Origin: Caulobacter sp. UNC358MFTsu5.1
Lineage (GTDB): Bacteria > Pseudomonadota > Alphaproteobacteria > Caulobacterales > Caulobacteraceae
Direction: 5' to 3'
Assembly: GCF_000712075.1 (NCBI RefSeq)
Contig: NZ_JONW01000009.1
Span: 372,001 to 436,000, forward strand
Length of the DNA: 64,000 nt
The notes beneath the pieces are model-generated. The model searched no databases. It worked only from the letters and a program-made list of their open reading frames with translations, and was not told the origin of the DNA. Shown here piece by piece: positions 51,601 to 58,879 of the stretch; position 1 is the first letter of the stretch, and every line of letters starts with the position of its first letter. A program made the translations under genes and the position numbers.

Positions 51601-52144
51601 CGATTTCCGGATCGACCTGGCCAGCCTGCTGCCCTTGCTCGAAGGGAACCCGCCGACCGGCCCGCTGAAACCGGGCGAGCCCAACGGCCTCCAGCGGCTG
51701 ATCTACGAGGCCGAGCGGCTCAATCCCAACGCCCCGGTCCGGATGCGCTACTGCGTGGCCGACGCGACCCTGAGCAGCGGCGCCAAGATCAAGGCCGGCG
51801 AATGGGTCAGCTGCGTGATCCAGGCCGCCAATCTCGACGGAAAGGTCTTCAAGAACCCCCGGCGCTTCTCGCTCAGCCCCTATGTGGACCCGACCGGCCC
51901 CGTCCGGAATTGGAAGAAATACCTGCTGTTCGGCGACGACCGCAGCGACCGCAAGTGCTGGGGCCGCGACAATGTGGCGATGATCGTGCTCGAGGAATGC
52001 CTTCGGGCCGCCGGCCGCCTGAAGCGGCTGCGCAGACCGGCCGGCCTCGGCGGCAGGCCCGAGAAGAAGGGCAACGTGACGATCGGCCTTCCCGCGCGGT
52101 TCACGCGGGTGACGCCCCCGACGCCCCCGACGCCGACGGTCTGA
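48623..52144 (+). CDS. DyP-type peroxidase fused to cytochrome P450
   Basis: An 1173-residue cytoplasmic protein with two predicted heme domains. The N-terminal part (about 1-230) is unassigned. The DyP domain (about 235-690) has the GFRDG motif (distal Asp 378), CPLGAHIRRTNPRD with proximal heme ligand His 521 and LRRSISYG carrying the catalytic Arg (543/544). The C-terminal part (about 710-1150) is P450-like: ExxR at 1029-1032 (EAERLNP) and the heme-thiolate loop LFGDDRSDRKCWGR with Cys 1112. Its I-helix (LVGTSMATIPLTF, 973-985) lacks the acid/Thr pair of oxygen-activating P450s. The layout resembles fungal Ppo enzymes (peroxidase plus P450 isomerase). The unit overlaps a convergent cyclase gene by 44 bp. 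Confidence 0.88.
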   Translation: MSADGAIPIDRHTSKDVQANLLRPAKRPGKKPRDWLLFFFFRILDDDEIKATKTRIETCPDKAAHQEALWLDFAHPALLHAHQRDDEPRSVDVFRDWLKLIACADAAPLLNRLREMAGATSLKATATGGAPTNDPLLAWVDKSFKDGRLTPREILDGMTLITQMAGGPVADRAALLAACRKAEAQIGSLPTLTLFEVLRQAGLSLAPDKDESRAALRGEVGGVDDGPADRPLPVNLAFTLSGLTALQLDPVTLASFPEAFKEGMAARAARLHDTGPSDPDQWEGELGLPSIHGYFSGGGGFPQGDLDEVFWKAVRNDVAAFNDPADGHGEKLRYWMSLLFRSLGMEIVHVELGQDPYTVPGDVPLTQEPRVEHFGFRDGLSQPFVDLGLAPTPPGGGRPLPNRTWKSVEPGEIFLDQPDEKGALHQLPISADLRAGSTFLVFRKLEQDVVDFRAFLATQRPGDTSAQAKLAAQMMGRWPDGTPLVLSPGAPDAAGLTEARLNDFRYAVGDPDGRKCPLGAHIRRTNPRDIGGREAASRHRILRRSISYGGPLLPPDVTKTDERRGLLFVAANARIDVQFEVIQSEWMNGGEFLGQAGLGRCPVLGSHNGREGDSFLEAGAVAPVTRLRRFVVTRGGDYFFAPGVPVVKALAEGKTFAPQPQELPYDGYALGDCDTPGLFTSRRLKRLGFGKGQAPRLRIASPDPDGPSTMVFVARHGDVVKILRGDGQDFSVRHYREAAQVIAGEDMLVATDTADPTPSSREQLTRLLRQAWGRLGTSFANQQTSLPALLRESAQAALSAAIDGIGDARRLDLVKDLAAPATYAVMAKVFGVPGPSRSSDLVDTLPFGRLNRTQVPEDWLDRNGKPDHPPAVTLQVWSVLILADLIGNLQVQAMLRAFSHQAGLEMRAHIDGLLAEAGARARAALQANGRLDEPATLLEAFVHNAVSDPVAYPPGSAAEQLYYRQTATILLELVGTSMATIPLTFASVMGALFDFRIDLASLLPLLEGNPPTGPLKPGEPNGLQRLIYEAERLNPNAPVRMRYCVADATLSSGAKIKAGEWVSCVIQAANLDGKVFKNPRRFSLSPYVDPTGPVRNWKKYLLFGDDRSDRKCWGRDNVAMIVLEECLRAAGRLKRLRRPAGLGGRPEKKGNVTIGLPARFTRVTPPTPPTPTV

Positions 52145-55025
52145 CCGCGCGCGCGCGCGCCGGGCCTGGCTTCCAGGCGACAAGCCCGGCGCGCGCGCAG
52201 ATCTCGCGCTGCTCCTCCAGATCGACCTCGACGAGGTCCGAGCCGGGGCGCAGCTCGGCCAGCAGGCGGGCCCTCAGTCCCAGCCCGTCGACCACCAGAC
52301 AGGGGCTGTCGACGGCGCGCGCGATCGCCAGGGCCTGCTCCAGCGCGACCAGGCCGCGCTCGACCTCGCCCGTCCGCACCAGGGCCTCGGCGTAGCCGAC
52401 ATGCAGATAGTAGACCTCCAGCTGCCCGGTCCGCTGATGCAGATTCTTGGCCAGGCAGGCCTGGACGCGCTGGATCGCCAGGTCGGGCCGGCCCGCGCGG
52501 GTCAGGGCCGTGGCCAGCGCGCCGGTCAGGTTGGCCTTGATCGCGTCGTAGCCGTTGAGCTCGGCCAGATCGAGCGCCCGGTGCAGGCACTCCGCCGCCT
52601 CGGCGTCACGGCCGAGGTTCACCAGGTTCCGGCCCAGGGAGCTGCGGGCCAGCACCTCCGAATAGGCGTCCTGGGCGGTGACCGCGATCGCCAGGGCGCG
52701 CTCGGCGTGGTCCACGCCCTCCGCATAGCGTCCGACGGCGTTCATGAACCAGCTGAGGAAGGCGTGGGTCGTGGCGCGCGGCAGGGCCGGCGCGCCCAGG
52801 CGCGCGGTCGCCAGGTCGCCGACCAGCATCTCGTCCAGCCGCTTCAGCCGCGCGATCGCCTCGTCCACCCGCCCCATGTCGTGGAGGATGTTGGTCGCCA
52901 TCACCTCGTGGGCGAAGATCAGGGCCGGAGCTTCCATGGCCCGCGCCATCTCCAGACCCCGCGTCGTGGCGTCCAGCCCCTCCTGGTAGCGCCCCTCGAA
53001 CCAGCAGAGCATGCCCAGCTGGGAGAGCGCGACGCAGACCTGGTCGGGGCGGCCGCGGGCATGGGCCACCTGCACGGCGCGCGGCAGATGGGTGTTCATC
53101 TTCCGGAACTCGCCCAGCTGCAGCATTGAGGCGCAAACCATCAGCACGAAATCGACGAAGCGGTTCTCGGCGTCGGCGCCGATGCGCGTCGTCACCCGGA
53201 CCGCGCGATCGAAGATCAGGTTCAGGGAGCCGCCGGCGACGCTGCGCCGCGCCTCCAGGCCGGCCTCCCACAGATAGTCCAGGGCGGCGCGATCATCGCC
53301 CGCGCCCTCGGCGTGCAGGGACAGCCCCTCGTAGCGGCCGGCCAGGGCGGGACCGACGCGGGCCAGGATCGTGTCCAGCGCCGCCTGGTGCAGGTCCCGG
53401 CGTCGGGAACGGCTGATCGTGTTGGCGCAGGACTCGGCGATGATCTGGTGCCGGAAGCGCGTGGTCTGGCCGGTCGCCGGATGCAGGAACGCGAAGCGCT
53501 CCAGCTCGGCCAGGTCGTCGAGCAAGGCGTCCCGATCGGCGCCCAGGACCTCGCGCGCGAGGTCGATCTCGATCTCCTCGCCCAGCAGGCTGAGCGCCTC
53601 GGCGAGTCCCCTGGCCCGGGGCGACACCCGCTGCAGCCGCGCGTGGATGGCCGACTCCACGCCCTGGGGGAGGCGCCGGAAAGCGTCGGCGCCCTCGGCG
53701 TCCACCGAACGGACCAGCTCCTCCAGCACGAAGGGCACGCCCTCCGCACGGTCCAGCACCTGTTCCAGCAAGCTTTCGGACACCGTCGGGGTCGGCCAGA
53801 GGCAGCGTCCCAGGGCCTTCATCTCCATCCGCCCCAGCGGTTCCAGGCGCAGCACAAGCGACGCGATCTCGCCCGCGTCGTTCCAGGCTTCCGGACGCCC
53901 CGTCACGAGCAGCCGCAGGGCGGGCGGCGGGGTCTCGGTCGCCAGCAGCTTCAGGAACTGCCGGCTTTCGGCGTCGACCAGATGCAGATCTTCGATCAGC
54001 AGCAGAATGGGGTCGCCGCCCATCCGGGCGGCGAACGCCTTGGCGAAGATCCGGGCGACCTGCAGCGGGGTCCAACGGGCCGGCGGACGGGCGTCTTCGC
54101 GGCGAGCCGGCGCGACGACGGCCTCGAGGACGGCCGCCTCCTCCTCGTCGAGCCCGCCACGCGTCGGATCGCCCGGCTCGGCGCCGAGGCGCTCGATCAG
54201 CTCGCGGGCGGCGGCGAAGGGCGTGGTGCTCCTCTGGCCGTCGCCCTGGAAGGTGAGGATCCGGCTCCCGGCCGCGAGCTCCTCGTTCACCGCGGCCGCC
54301 GCCAGCCGGGTCTTGCCGATCCCCGCCTCGCCGATCAGCGCCGCCGACGCCCGAGCGCCCCCGGCCGAGAACAGCTCGCGCAGGGCCGCCAGCTCGCCGT
54401 CCCGGCCGACCATGGGCCAGCGATAGCGGAACGGCACGGAGCCCGGATCGCGCCGCTCGGGCCGGGCCGCCAGCCGATAGGCGTCCACGCCCAGCTCGCC
54501 CAGCGCCTCCTCGCGCGTTTCGCGGACCACCTCGACAGGATGCCGACACAGGTTCAGCGCCTCGCCGCTGATCAGGACCTGGCCGCTGCCCGCCCGTTGC
54601 TGCAGCTTGGCCGCCACGTGCACGACGGCGCCCGACACGTCGAAACGCGGCCGATCGTGGCGATGGATCTCCCTCAGGCCGACCAGCCCGGAATGGAGGC
54701 CCACCCGGAAGAACACGGGGTCCCCGTTCGGTCCGGGCGCGGCGACGACGGGGTGCGCGATGGTCCACGCCGCCTGGCAGGCGCGGTCGGCGTGATCCTC
54801 CAGCGCGCCCGGCCACCCGAACACCGCGATGCCGCCGTCGCCCTCGTAGTGGACCAGCAGGCCGCCGGCGCGCTCGACGGCCTCGCTGACATGCTCGAAC
54901 CAGACGTCGAGGAAGGCCTGCGCCTCGTCGGGATCACAGGCGGCGATGTGCCGGGTGGACCCGACCATGTCCGCCGCCAGGACCGTGATGATCCTGCGCT
55001 CGGACGATGCGCTCGCCTTCTCCAT
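52101..55025 (-). CDS. Class III nucleotidyl-cyclase-like / AAA-ATPase / TPR regulator
   Basis: A 974-residue protein: cyclase homology domain (about 10-190), AAA/NACHT-type ATPase (Walker A GEAGIGKT at 232-239, Walker B ILLLIEDLHLVD near 340) and TPR-like helices from about 580 on. Metal-binding Asp 19 (AADMVGST) and Asp 63 (GDGG) are present. The transition-state Asn and Arg are replaced by His 136 and Lys 140 (SGAVVHVAAKL), and the base-selecting Lys by His 59. So the domain may be a sensor or inactive rather than a cAMP maker. Converges on the DyP-P450 gene (44-bp overlap) and is divergent from a Crp/Fnr gene. Confidence 0.88.
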   Translation of the reverse strand: MEKASASSERRIITVLAADMVGSTRHIAACDPDEAQAFLDVWFEHVSEAVERAGGLLVHYEGDGGIAVFGWPGALEDHADRACQAAWTIAHPVVAAPGPNGDPVFFRVGLHSGLVGLREIHRHDRPRFDVSGAVVHVAAKLQQRAGSGQVLISGEALNLCRHPVEVVRETREEALGELGVDAYRLAARPERRDPGSVPFRYRWPMVGRDGELAALRELFSAGGARASAALIGEAGIGKTRLAAAAVNEELAAGSRILTFQGDGQRSTTPFAAARELIERLGAEPGDPTRGGLDEEEAAVLEAVVAPARREDARPPARWTPLQVARIFAKAFAARMGGDPILLLIEDLHLVDAESRQFLKLLATETPPPALRLLVTGRPEAWNDAGEIASLVLRLEPLGRMEMKALGRCLWPTPTVSESLLEQVLDRAEGVPFVLEELVRSVDAEGADAFRRLPQGVESAIHARLQRVSPRARGLAEALSLLGEEIEIDLAREVLGADRDALLDDLAELERFAFLHPATGQTTRFRHQIIAESCANTISRSRRRDLHQAALDTILARVGPALAGRYEGLSLHAEGAGDDRAALDYLWEAGLEARRSVAGGSLNLIFDRAVRVTTRIGADAENRFVDFVLMVCASMLQLGEFRKMNTHLPRAVQVAHARGRPDQVCVALSQLGMLCWFEGRYQEGLDATTRGLEMARAMEAPALIFAHEVMATNILHDMGRVDEAIARLKRLDEMLVGDLATARLGAPALPRATTHAFLSWFMNAVGRYAEGVDHAERALAIAVTAQDAYSEVLARSSLGRNLVNLGRDAEAAECLHRALDLAELNGYDAIKANLTGALATALTRAGRPDLAIQRVQACLAKNLHQRTGQLEVYYLHVGYAEALVRTGEVERGLVALEQALAIARAVDSPCLVVDGLGLRARLLAELRPGSDLVEVDLEEQREICARAGLVAWKPGPARARAVRPSASGASGASPA
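52147..52198. repeat. GC-repeat hairpin at the 3' overlap of the fusion and cyclase genes
   Basis: A perfect 15-bp inverted repeat, GCGCGCGCGCCGGGC (52151-52165) and GCCCGGCGCGCGCGC (52184-52198), with an inner CCTGG/CCAGG pair in the loop. It begins just after the fusion gene's stop (52144) and lies inside the last codons of the convergent cyclase gene. No T-run follows. It may act as a transcript end or an anti-read-through structure for both strands. Confidence 0.8.
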
Positions 55026-55044
55026 ACGCCCCTAGCCCCCCAGG

Positions 55045-55091
55045 TTCGCTATGGCGAAACGCTATCACAGCTAAAAGTAGTATCGCCATAG
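55045..55091. promoter_or_regulatory. Dyad sites in the cyclase/Crp divergent promoter
   Basis: CTATGGCGA (55049-55057) and TCGCCATAG (55083-55091) are exact inverted copies 25 bp apart. The first overlaps a smaller palindrome TTCGC-TATG-GCGAA (55045-55058). They lie 20-66 bp upstream of the cyclase ATG and about 150 bp from the crp start, a good place for autoregulation by the Crp-family protein. Confidence 0.6.
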
Positions 55092-55238
55092 ACTTTCACG
55101 CGACCGCAACCTCTCGAAGAAGTCCGGTCGGCGCCCTCAGCCGAGGCAAGGACACAGCTTTCGCGCGCGAAGCACGCGCTTCGATTGCAAGACCGTGCCC
55201 GGAGCGCGTATTCTCGACCCACTTCTGGAGGGCGGGCG

Positions 55239-55949
55239 GTGGATATCGAGCAGAAGAGGATGGGAGACCAGGGCCTGTTGTTCCTGATCGACCCCACGCT
55301 GCGGAGCCAGGTCGAGGCGCGCATGCGGACCGTCCGGGCGCCGAGGGGCCGGACGATCTTCAGCGTCGGCGCGCATGCGACCGACGTGATGTTCGTCGTC
55401 GAGGGCGAGGTCCAGGTCCTGCTCTATTCCAACAACGGGCGCGAGGTCTCGGTGCGCGACCTGGGACCCGGCTCGATCCTCGGCGAACTGGCGGCCCTGG
55501 ACGGCAAGCCGCGGTCGGCCAGCGTCGTGGCCGCCTCGGACGTGCGCCTGCGGATGATGACCCGCGAGGACTTCATGGCCTGCGTCGAGTCCTCGCCCGT
55601 GGCGGCCCTCTGGCTGGCCCGCCGGCTGGCCCTCGAGGTGCGCCGCCTGACCGAGCGGGTCTTCGAGCTGAGCGCCCTGAACGTCCAGGCGCGGCTGCAC
55701 TGCGAGCTGCTGCGGATGGCGCGGGGCGACGGCGCCGTCGCGACGCGGATCCCGCGCGCCCCGACCCACGCCGAACTGGCCAACCGGATCGGCACCCATC
55801 GCGAGGCGGTCACGCGCGAGATGCGCAGCCTGGCCCAGATGAACATCATCCGGAACCATCGCCGGTCGCTGGAATTCCTCGACATCCCCGAACTGGAACG
55901 CGCGGTCTTCCGGGCCGTCGGACAGAGCGTCGAGGCCCATCCCGCCTAG
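55239..55949 (+). CDS. Crp/Fnr-family transcriptional regulator
   Basis: A 236-residue regulator with an N-terminal cyclic-nucleotide-binding domain (about 10-125) and a C-terminal winged HTH. The phosphate-binding cassette GELAALDGKPRSAS (near 86-99) keeps the Glu and Arg that bind cNMP. The HTH is THAELANRIGTHREAVTREM near 186. There are no N-terminal Cys for an Fnr-type Fe-S cluster. The GTG at 55239 follows GGAGGGC; an ATG at 55260 is less likely. It is divergent from the cyclase-ATPase gene and may control it and the nearby fusion operon. Confidence 0.92.
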   Translation: MDIEQKRMGDQGLLFLIDPTLRSQVEARMRTVRAPRGRTIFSVGAHATDVMFVVEGEVQVLLYSNNGREVSVRDLGPGSILGELAALDGKPRSASVVAASDVRLRMMTREDFMACVESSPVAALWLARRLALEVRRLTERVFELSALNVQARLHCELLRMARGDGAVATRIPRAPTHAELANRIGTHREAVTREMRSLAQMNIIRNHRRSLEFLDIPELERAVFRAVGQSVEAHPA

Positions 55950-55967
55950 GCAGGCCGGGTTCGAGGC

Positions 55968-56003
55968 AAAAAAAGAGGCCGCGGAAACCGCGGCCTCTTT
56001 CTT
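55968..56003. terminator. Bidirectional terminator between crp and rpsI
   Basis: A perfect 10-bp stem GAGGCCGCGG (55975-55984) / CCGCGGCCTC (55988-55997), loop AAA, with A7 on the left and TTTCTT on the right. It serves the plus-strand Crp gene and the minus-strand rplM-rpsI operon. Confidence 0.9.
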
Positions 56004-56023
56004 CGGATGCAGGTCCGAAACGC

Positions 56024-56497
56024 TTAGCGCTTCGAGAACTGGAAGGAGCGGCGGGCCTTGGCCTTGCCGTACTTCTTACGCTCGACCACGCGGCTGTCGC
56101 GGGTCAGGAAGCCGTGCGGCTTCAGGACCGGGCGCAGGCCGGGCTCGTAGTAGGTCAGGGCCTTGGACAGGCCGTGACGGATCGCGCCGGCTTGGCCCGA
56201 CAGGCCCGAGCCTTCCACGGTGACGACGACGTCGAACTGGCCCAGGCGGTCGGTGACCTCCAGGGGCTGGGCGATCATCATGCGCAGCACGGGGCGGGCG
56301 AAGTAGACTTCCTGGTCACGACCGTTGATCGTGATCGAGCCCTTGCCCGGCTTGATCCAGACGCGAGCGATCGCGTTCTTGCGCTTGCCGGTCGCGTAGG
56401 CGCGGCCCTGGGCGTCGATCTTGGGTTCGGCCGGAGCGGCAGCTTCCGGGTTGCTGGACAGGCTGGCCAGCGCGTCAAAGCCTTGAGCTTCAGACAT
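56024..56497 (-). CDS. rpsI: 30S ribosomal protein S9
   Basis: A 157-residue S9 with an N-terminal extension of about 30 residues, common in alphaproteobacteria. Core motifs: [37 protein letters not shown] and the C-terminal [18 protein letters not shown] that enters the P-site region. It follows rplM at 3 bp. Confidence 0.97.
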   Translation of the reverse strand: MSEAQGFDALASLSSNPEAAAPAEPKIDAQGRAYATGKRKNAIARVWIKPGKGSITINGRDQEVYFARPVLRMMIAQPLEVTDRLGQFDVVVTVEGSGLSGQAGAIRHGLSKALTYYEPGLRPVLKPHGFLTRDSRVVERKKYGKAKARRSFQFSKR

Positions 56498-56500
56498 GAC

Positions 56501-56974
56501 TTAGGCGCTCCGGGTGTTCTTGGCGTTGCGGCCGGCGAAGTCGATGACTTCCGGGCTTTGCGCTTGGTGCGGGTGCTCACCGTTGTTGTAGATGAGCAGA
56601 TGGGTCAGTTGCTTGCGCGCCAGGGGGCTTTCCTTGGGCAGCATGCGCTCGACGGCCTTTTCCAGGACGCGTTCCGGGAAGCGGCCTTCCAGCAGCTTGC
56701 GCGGGGTGGTCGACTTGACGCCGCCCGGGTGACCGGTGTGGCGGTAGTAGACCTTGTCGTCCAGCTTCTTGCCGGTGAACTTCACCTTGTCGGCGTTGAT
56801 CACGACGACGAAGTCGCCGCAGTCGACGTGCGGGGTGTAGTCGGGACGGTGCTTGCCGCGAAGACGCATGGCGATGAACGTCGCCAGACGACCGACAACG
56901 GCGTCCTGGGCGTCGACCACGATCCACTTCTTCTCGACCTCGGCGGGCTTCAGGGAAGCCGTGGTCTTTTGCAT
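56501..56974 (-). CDS. rplM: 50S ribosomal protein L13
   Basis: A 157-residue L13 with [36 protein letters not shown] and the [18 protein letters not shown] motif. The ATG at 56974 gives the usual length. First gene of the rplM-rpsI operon, which ends in the terminator near 55990. Confidence 0.97.
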   Translation of the reverse strand: MQKTTASLKPAEVEKKWIVVDAQDAVVGRLATFIAMRLRGKHRPDYTPHVDCGDFVVVINADKVKFTGKKLDDKVYYRHTGHPGGVKSTTPRKLLEGRFPERVLEKAVERMLPKESPLARKQLTHLLIYNNGEHPHQAQSPEVIDFAGRNAKNTRSA

Positions 56975-57292
56975 GGGATTGATCCGTATTCCTTGTGCGT
57001 CGGGGGCCAAGGAAGCGGCTCCGTCTGCGTGAGGGGCGGCAGGTACAGGAGCGTTCGCGCCCTGTCAACAATGCGCGCGCAAGAAACTCCGCAACCCCTT
57101 ATGGAACAAGGGATTTCGTGATGTGGTATCATAATACCGCATCGTGACCCGTCATCCTCGACTTGTCCCGAGCCCCCTGTTTCAACCGCCGCTGAAACGC
57201 AGAACGGGGCGCCGCGAACGCAGCGCCCCGAATGGCCGTCGATGATGACGCGGACAGAGGGGTCCTCGGGACAAGCCCGAGGATGACGGTTC
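56975..57292. other. 318-bp intergenic region between rplM and the alkaline phosphatase gene
   Basis: No gene is seen. It carries the rplM leader (promoter not assigned), a small hairpin GGTAT-CATA-ATACC at 57125-57138 and the long inverted repeat element at 57150-57288. Confidence 0.6.
57150..57288. repeat. Intergenic repeat element with long inverted arms
   Basis: A left arm at 57150-57172 (CGTCATCCTCG then ACTTGTCCCGAG) matches the inverse of the right arm at 57265-57288 (CTCGGGACAAGCC then CGAGGATGACG). The 92-bp interior holds a GGGGCGC/GCGCCCC hairpin. This GTCATCCTCGGGCTTGTCCC motif occurs widely in intergenic DNA of alphaproteobacteria, to my knowledge. Confidence 0.75.
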
Positions 57293-58801
57293 CTATCGGG
57301 CGTCGAACCCGTAGGCGTGGCGCATCACCTGGTAGATGAAGCTCTCCTCGACCACGCCGTGGACCAGATAGGCCCCCGGACCGTCGGCGAACACGCCCAC
57401 GTCCTCGCCCGAGTGGGCGCTGCTGGGCAGGTTGGCGGTGGCGTTCTGGTGATAGTCGACGTCGTCGGTGTCTTCCTTGGTCGGGTCGCCGCGCAGGTTC
57501 GAGCCTTCCGGACCGCCGGGACCGGTGGCGAAGCTGAGCACGGTGTAGGGCTTGCCGTCGCCGGCCAGGATCGGTTCGCCCTCGTTGCCCGCCAGGCCCA
57601 GGATCGGGGCGTTGCGGTTGGCGTAGCCCGAGATCACCAGGCCGTGGCTGTGGTCGGCGGTGACGATCACCAGGGTCTCGTCCAGGTTCACCTTCTCCAG
57701 CACCGCCTGGACCGCCTTGGAGAACTCGACCGTCTCGGTCAGGGTCCGCTTGGCGTTGTTCAGGTGGCTGCCCATGTCGATCTTGCCGCCCTCGACCAGC
57801 AGAAAGTAGCCCTTGGGGTTCTTCGACAGCAGATCGACGGCCTTGGTGGCCATGGCCGCCAGGGTCGGCACGCCCTCGCCCAGGATCGGACGTTCCACCT
57901 CGTAGGGCAGGTGCTCGTTGGCGAACAGACCCAGCACCGGACCGGTCTTGGCCGGGTCCAGGGCCGCCAGTTGCGCGTCGGTGGTCACATAGGCCGCGCC
58001 GGGCGTCTTGAGCCACTCGGCGGTCAGGTCGCGGCCGTCGGCGCGCTTGCCGTCCTTGGCCTCGGGCAGGAAGCGCGAGCGCCCTCCCCCGAACGCGACA
58101 TCCAGGCGGACGCCGGCCGGCGCCTCGACCAGTTGGCGGGCGATGTCCACGCAGCCGCCCGACAGGGCCTCGGCCGGCATGTCGCTGTCGCCCTCCCAGT
58201 CGCGATAGGCGGTGTGGGCGTAGGTCCCGGCCGGGGTGGCGTGGGTGATGCGGGTGGTGGTCACCGCGCCGGCCGACAGGCCGTGGGCCTTGGCCAGCTC
58301 GGCGATGGTCTCGACGCGGGTCCCCGCCTCGCTGGCGCAGCTCTCGGGCTTGGCCGCGCCCGTCAGGCCGATGATCTTGTTGCGGGTCTTCACCCCGGTG
58401 GTGATGGCGGTGATGCCCGCGGCGCTGTCGGTGACCTGGGTGTCGTGGCTGTAGGTCTTGGACAGCGCGGTCCAGGGCAGCTTCTCGAACGACAGTGAAT
58501 TGCTCTCGCCGTCGACGCCGCGCTGCTGGCCCTCGTAGATGCGGCCGGCGGTCACCGTCGAGATGCCCATGCCGTCGCCCAGGAACAGGATGATGTTCTT
58601 GGCCTTGCCGGTGCGCGGATTGACGGTCAGGGCCTTGGCCAAGGCGGCCTGGCCGGCCTGGTAGTAGGCGTCGCCGGGCGCGGCGTTGGTGACCGGCGCG
58701 GCGACGGCCGGCTTGGCCGGCTTGGCGGCCTTGGGCGCGGCTTGAGCCTGGGCCGAAAAGGCGATGAGGGCGGCGGCGAGGAACAGGGAGGCGCGGGTCA
58801 C
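57293..58801 (-). CDS. phoA: Alkaline phosphatase (PhoA type)
   Basis: A 502-residue secreted phosphomonoesterase with a signal peptide (ASLFLAAALIAFSAQAQAAP). Motifs: KNIILFLGDGMGISTVTAG with metal Asp, the catalytic Ser in VTDSAAGITAITTGVKT, FLLVEGGKIDMGSH and IVTADHSHG for the zinc ligands. The GTG at 58801 follows GGAG; a TTG five codons earlier is less likely. Probably induced by phosphate limitation; no clear Pho box was found. Confidence 0.94.
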   Translation of the reverse strand: MTRASLFLAAALIAFSAQAQAAPKAAKPAKPAVAAPVTNAAPGDAYYQAGQAALAKALTVNPRTGKAKNIILFLGDGMGISTVTAGRIYEGQQRGVDGESNSLSFEKLPWTALSKTYSHDTQVTDSAAGITAITTGVKTRNKIIGLTGAAKPESCASEAGTRVETIAELAKAHGLSAGAVTTTRITHATPAGTYAHTAYRDWEGDSDMPAEALSGGCVDIARQLVEAPAGVRLDVAFGGGRSRFLPEAKDGKRADGRDLTAEWLKTPGAAYVTTDAQLAALDPAKTGPVLGLFANEHLPYEVERPILGEGVPTLAAMATKAVDLLSKNPKGYFLLVEGGKIDMGSHLNNAKRTLTETVEFSKAVQAVLEKVNLDETLVIVTADHSHGLVISGYANRNAPILGLAGNEGEPILAGDGKPYTVLSFATGPGGPEGSNLRGDPTKEDTDDVDYHQNATANLPSSAHSGEDVGVFADGPGAYLVHGVVEESFIYQVMRHAYGFDAR

Positions 58802-58879
58802 GGGAAGCTCCAGCAAGGACGTCGAACGTCCTGTGCTGAAGTTTCGTGACAGTTCGTTGTGCGCTCGCCCTGAAAGGGT

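Noticed and set aside
47693..52183. A 1496-codon open frame antisense to the peroxidase-P450 gene
   Set aside because: It lies entirely opposite the DyP/P450 gene and its upstream partner, is rich in Gly/Arg/Ala/Gln/Val with no domain, and is the usual antisense shadow of GC-rich codon use.
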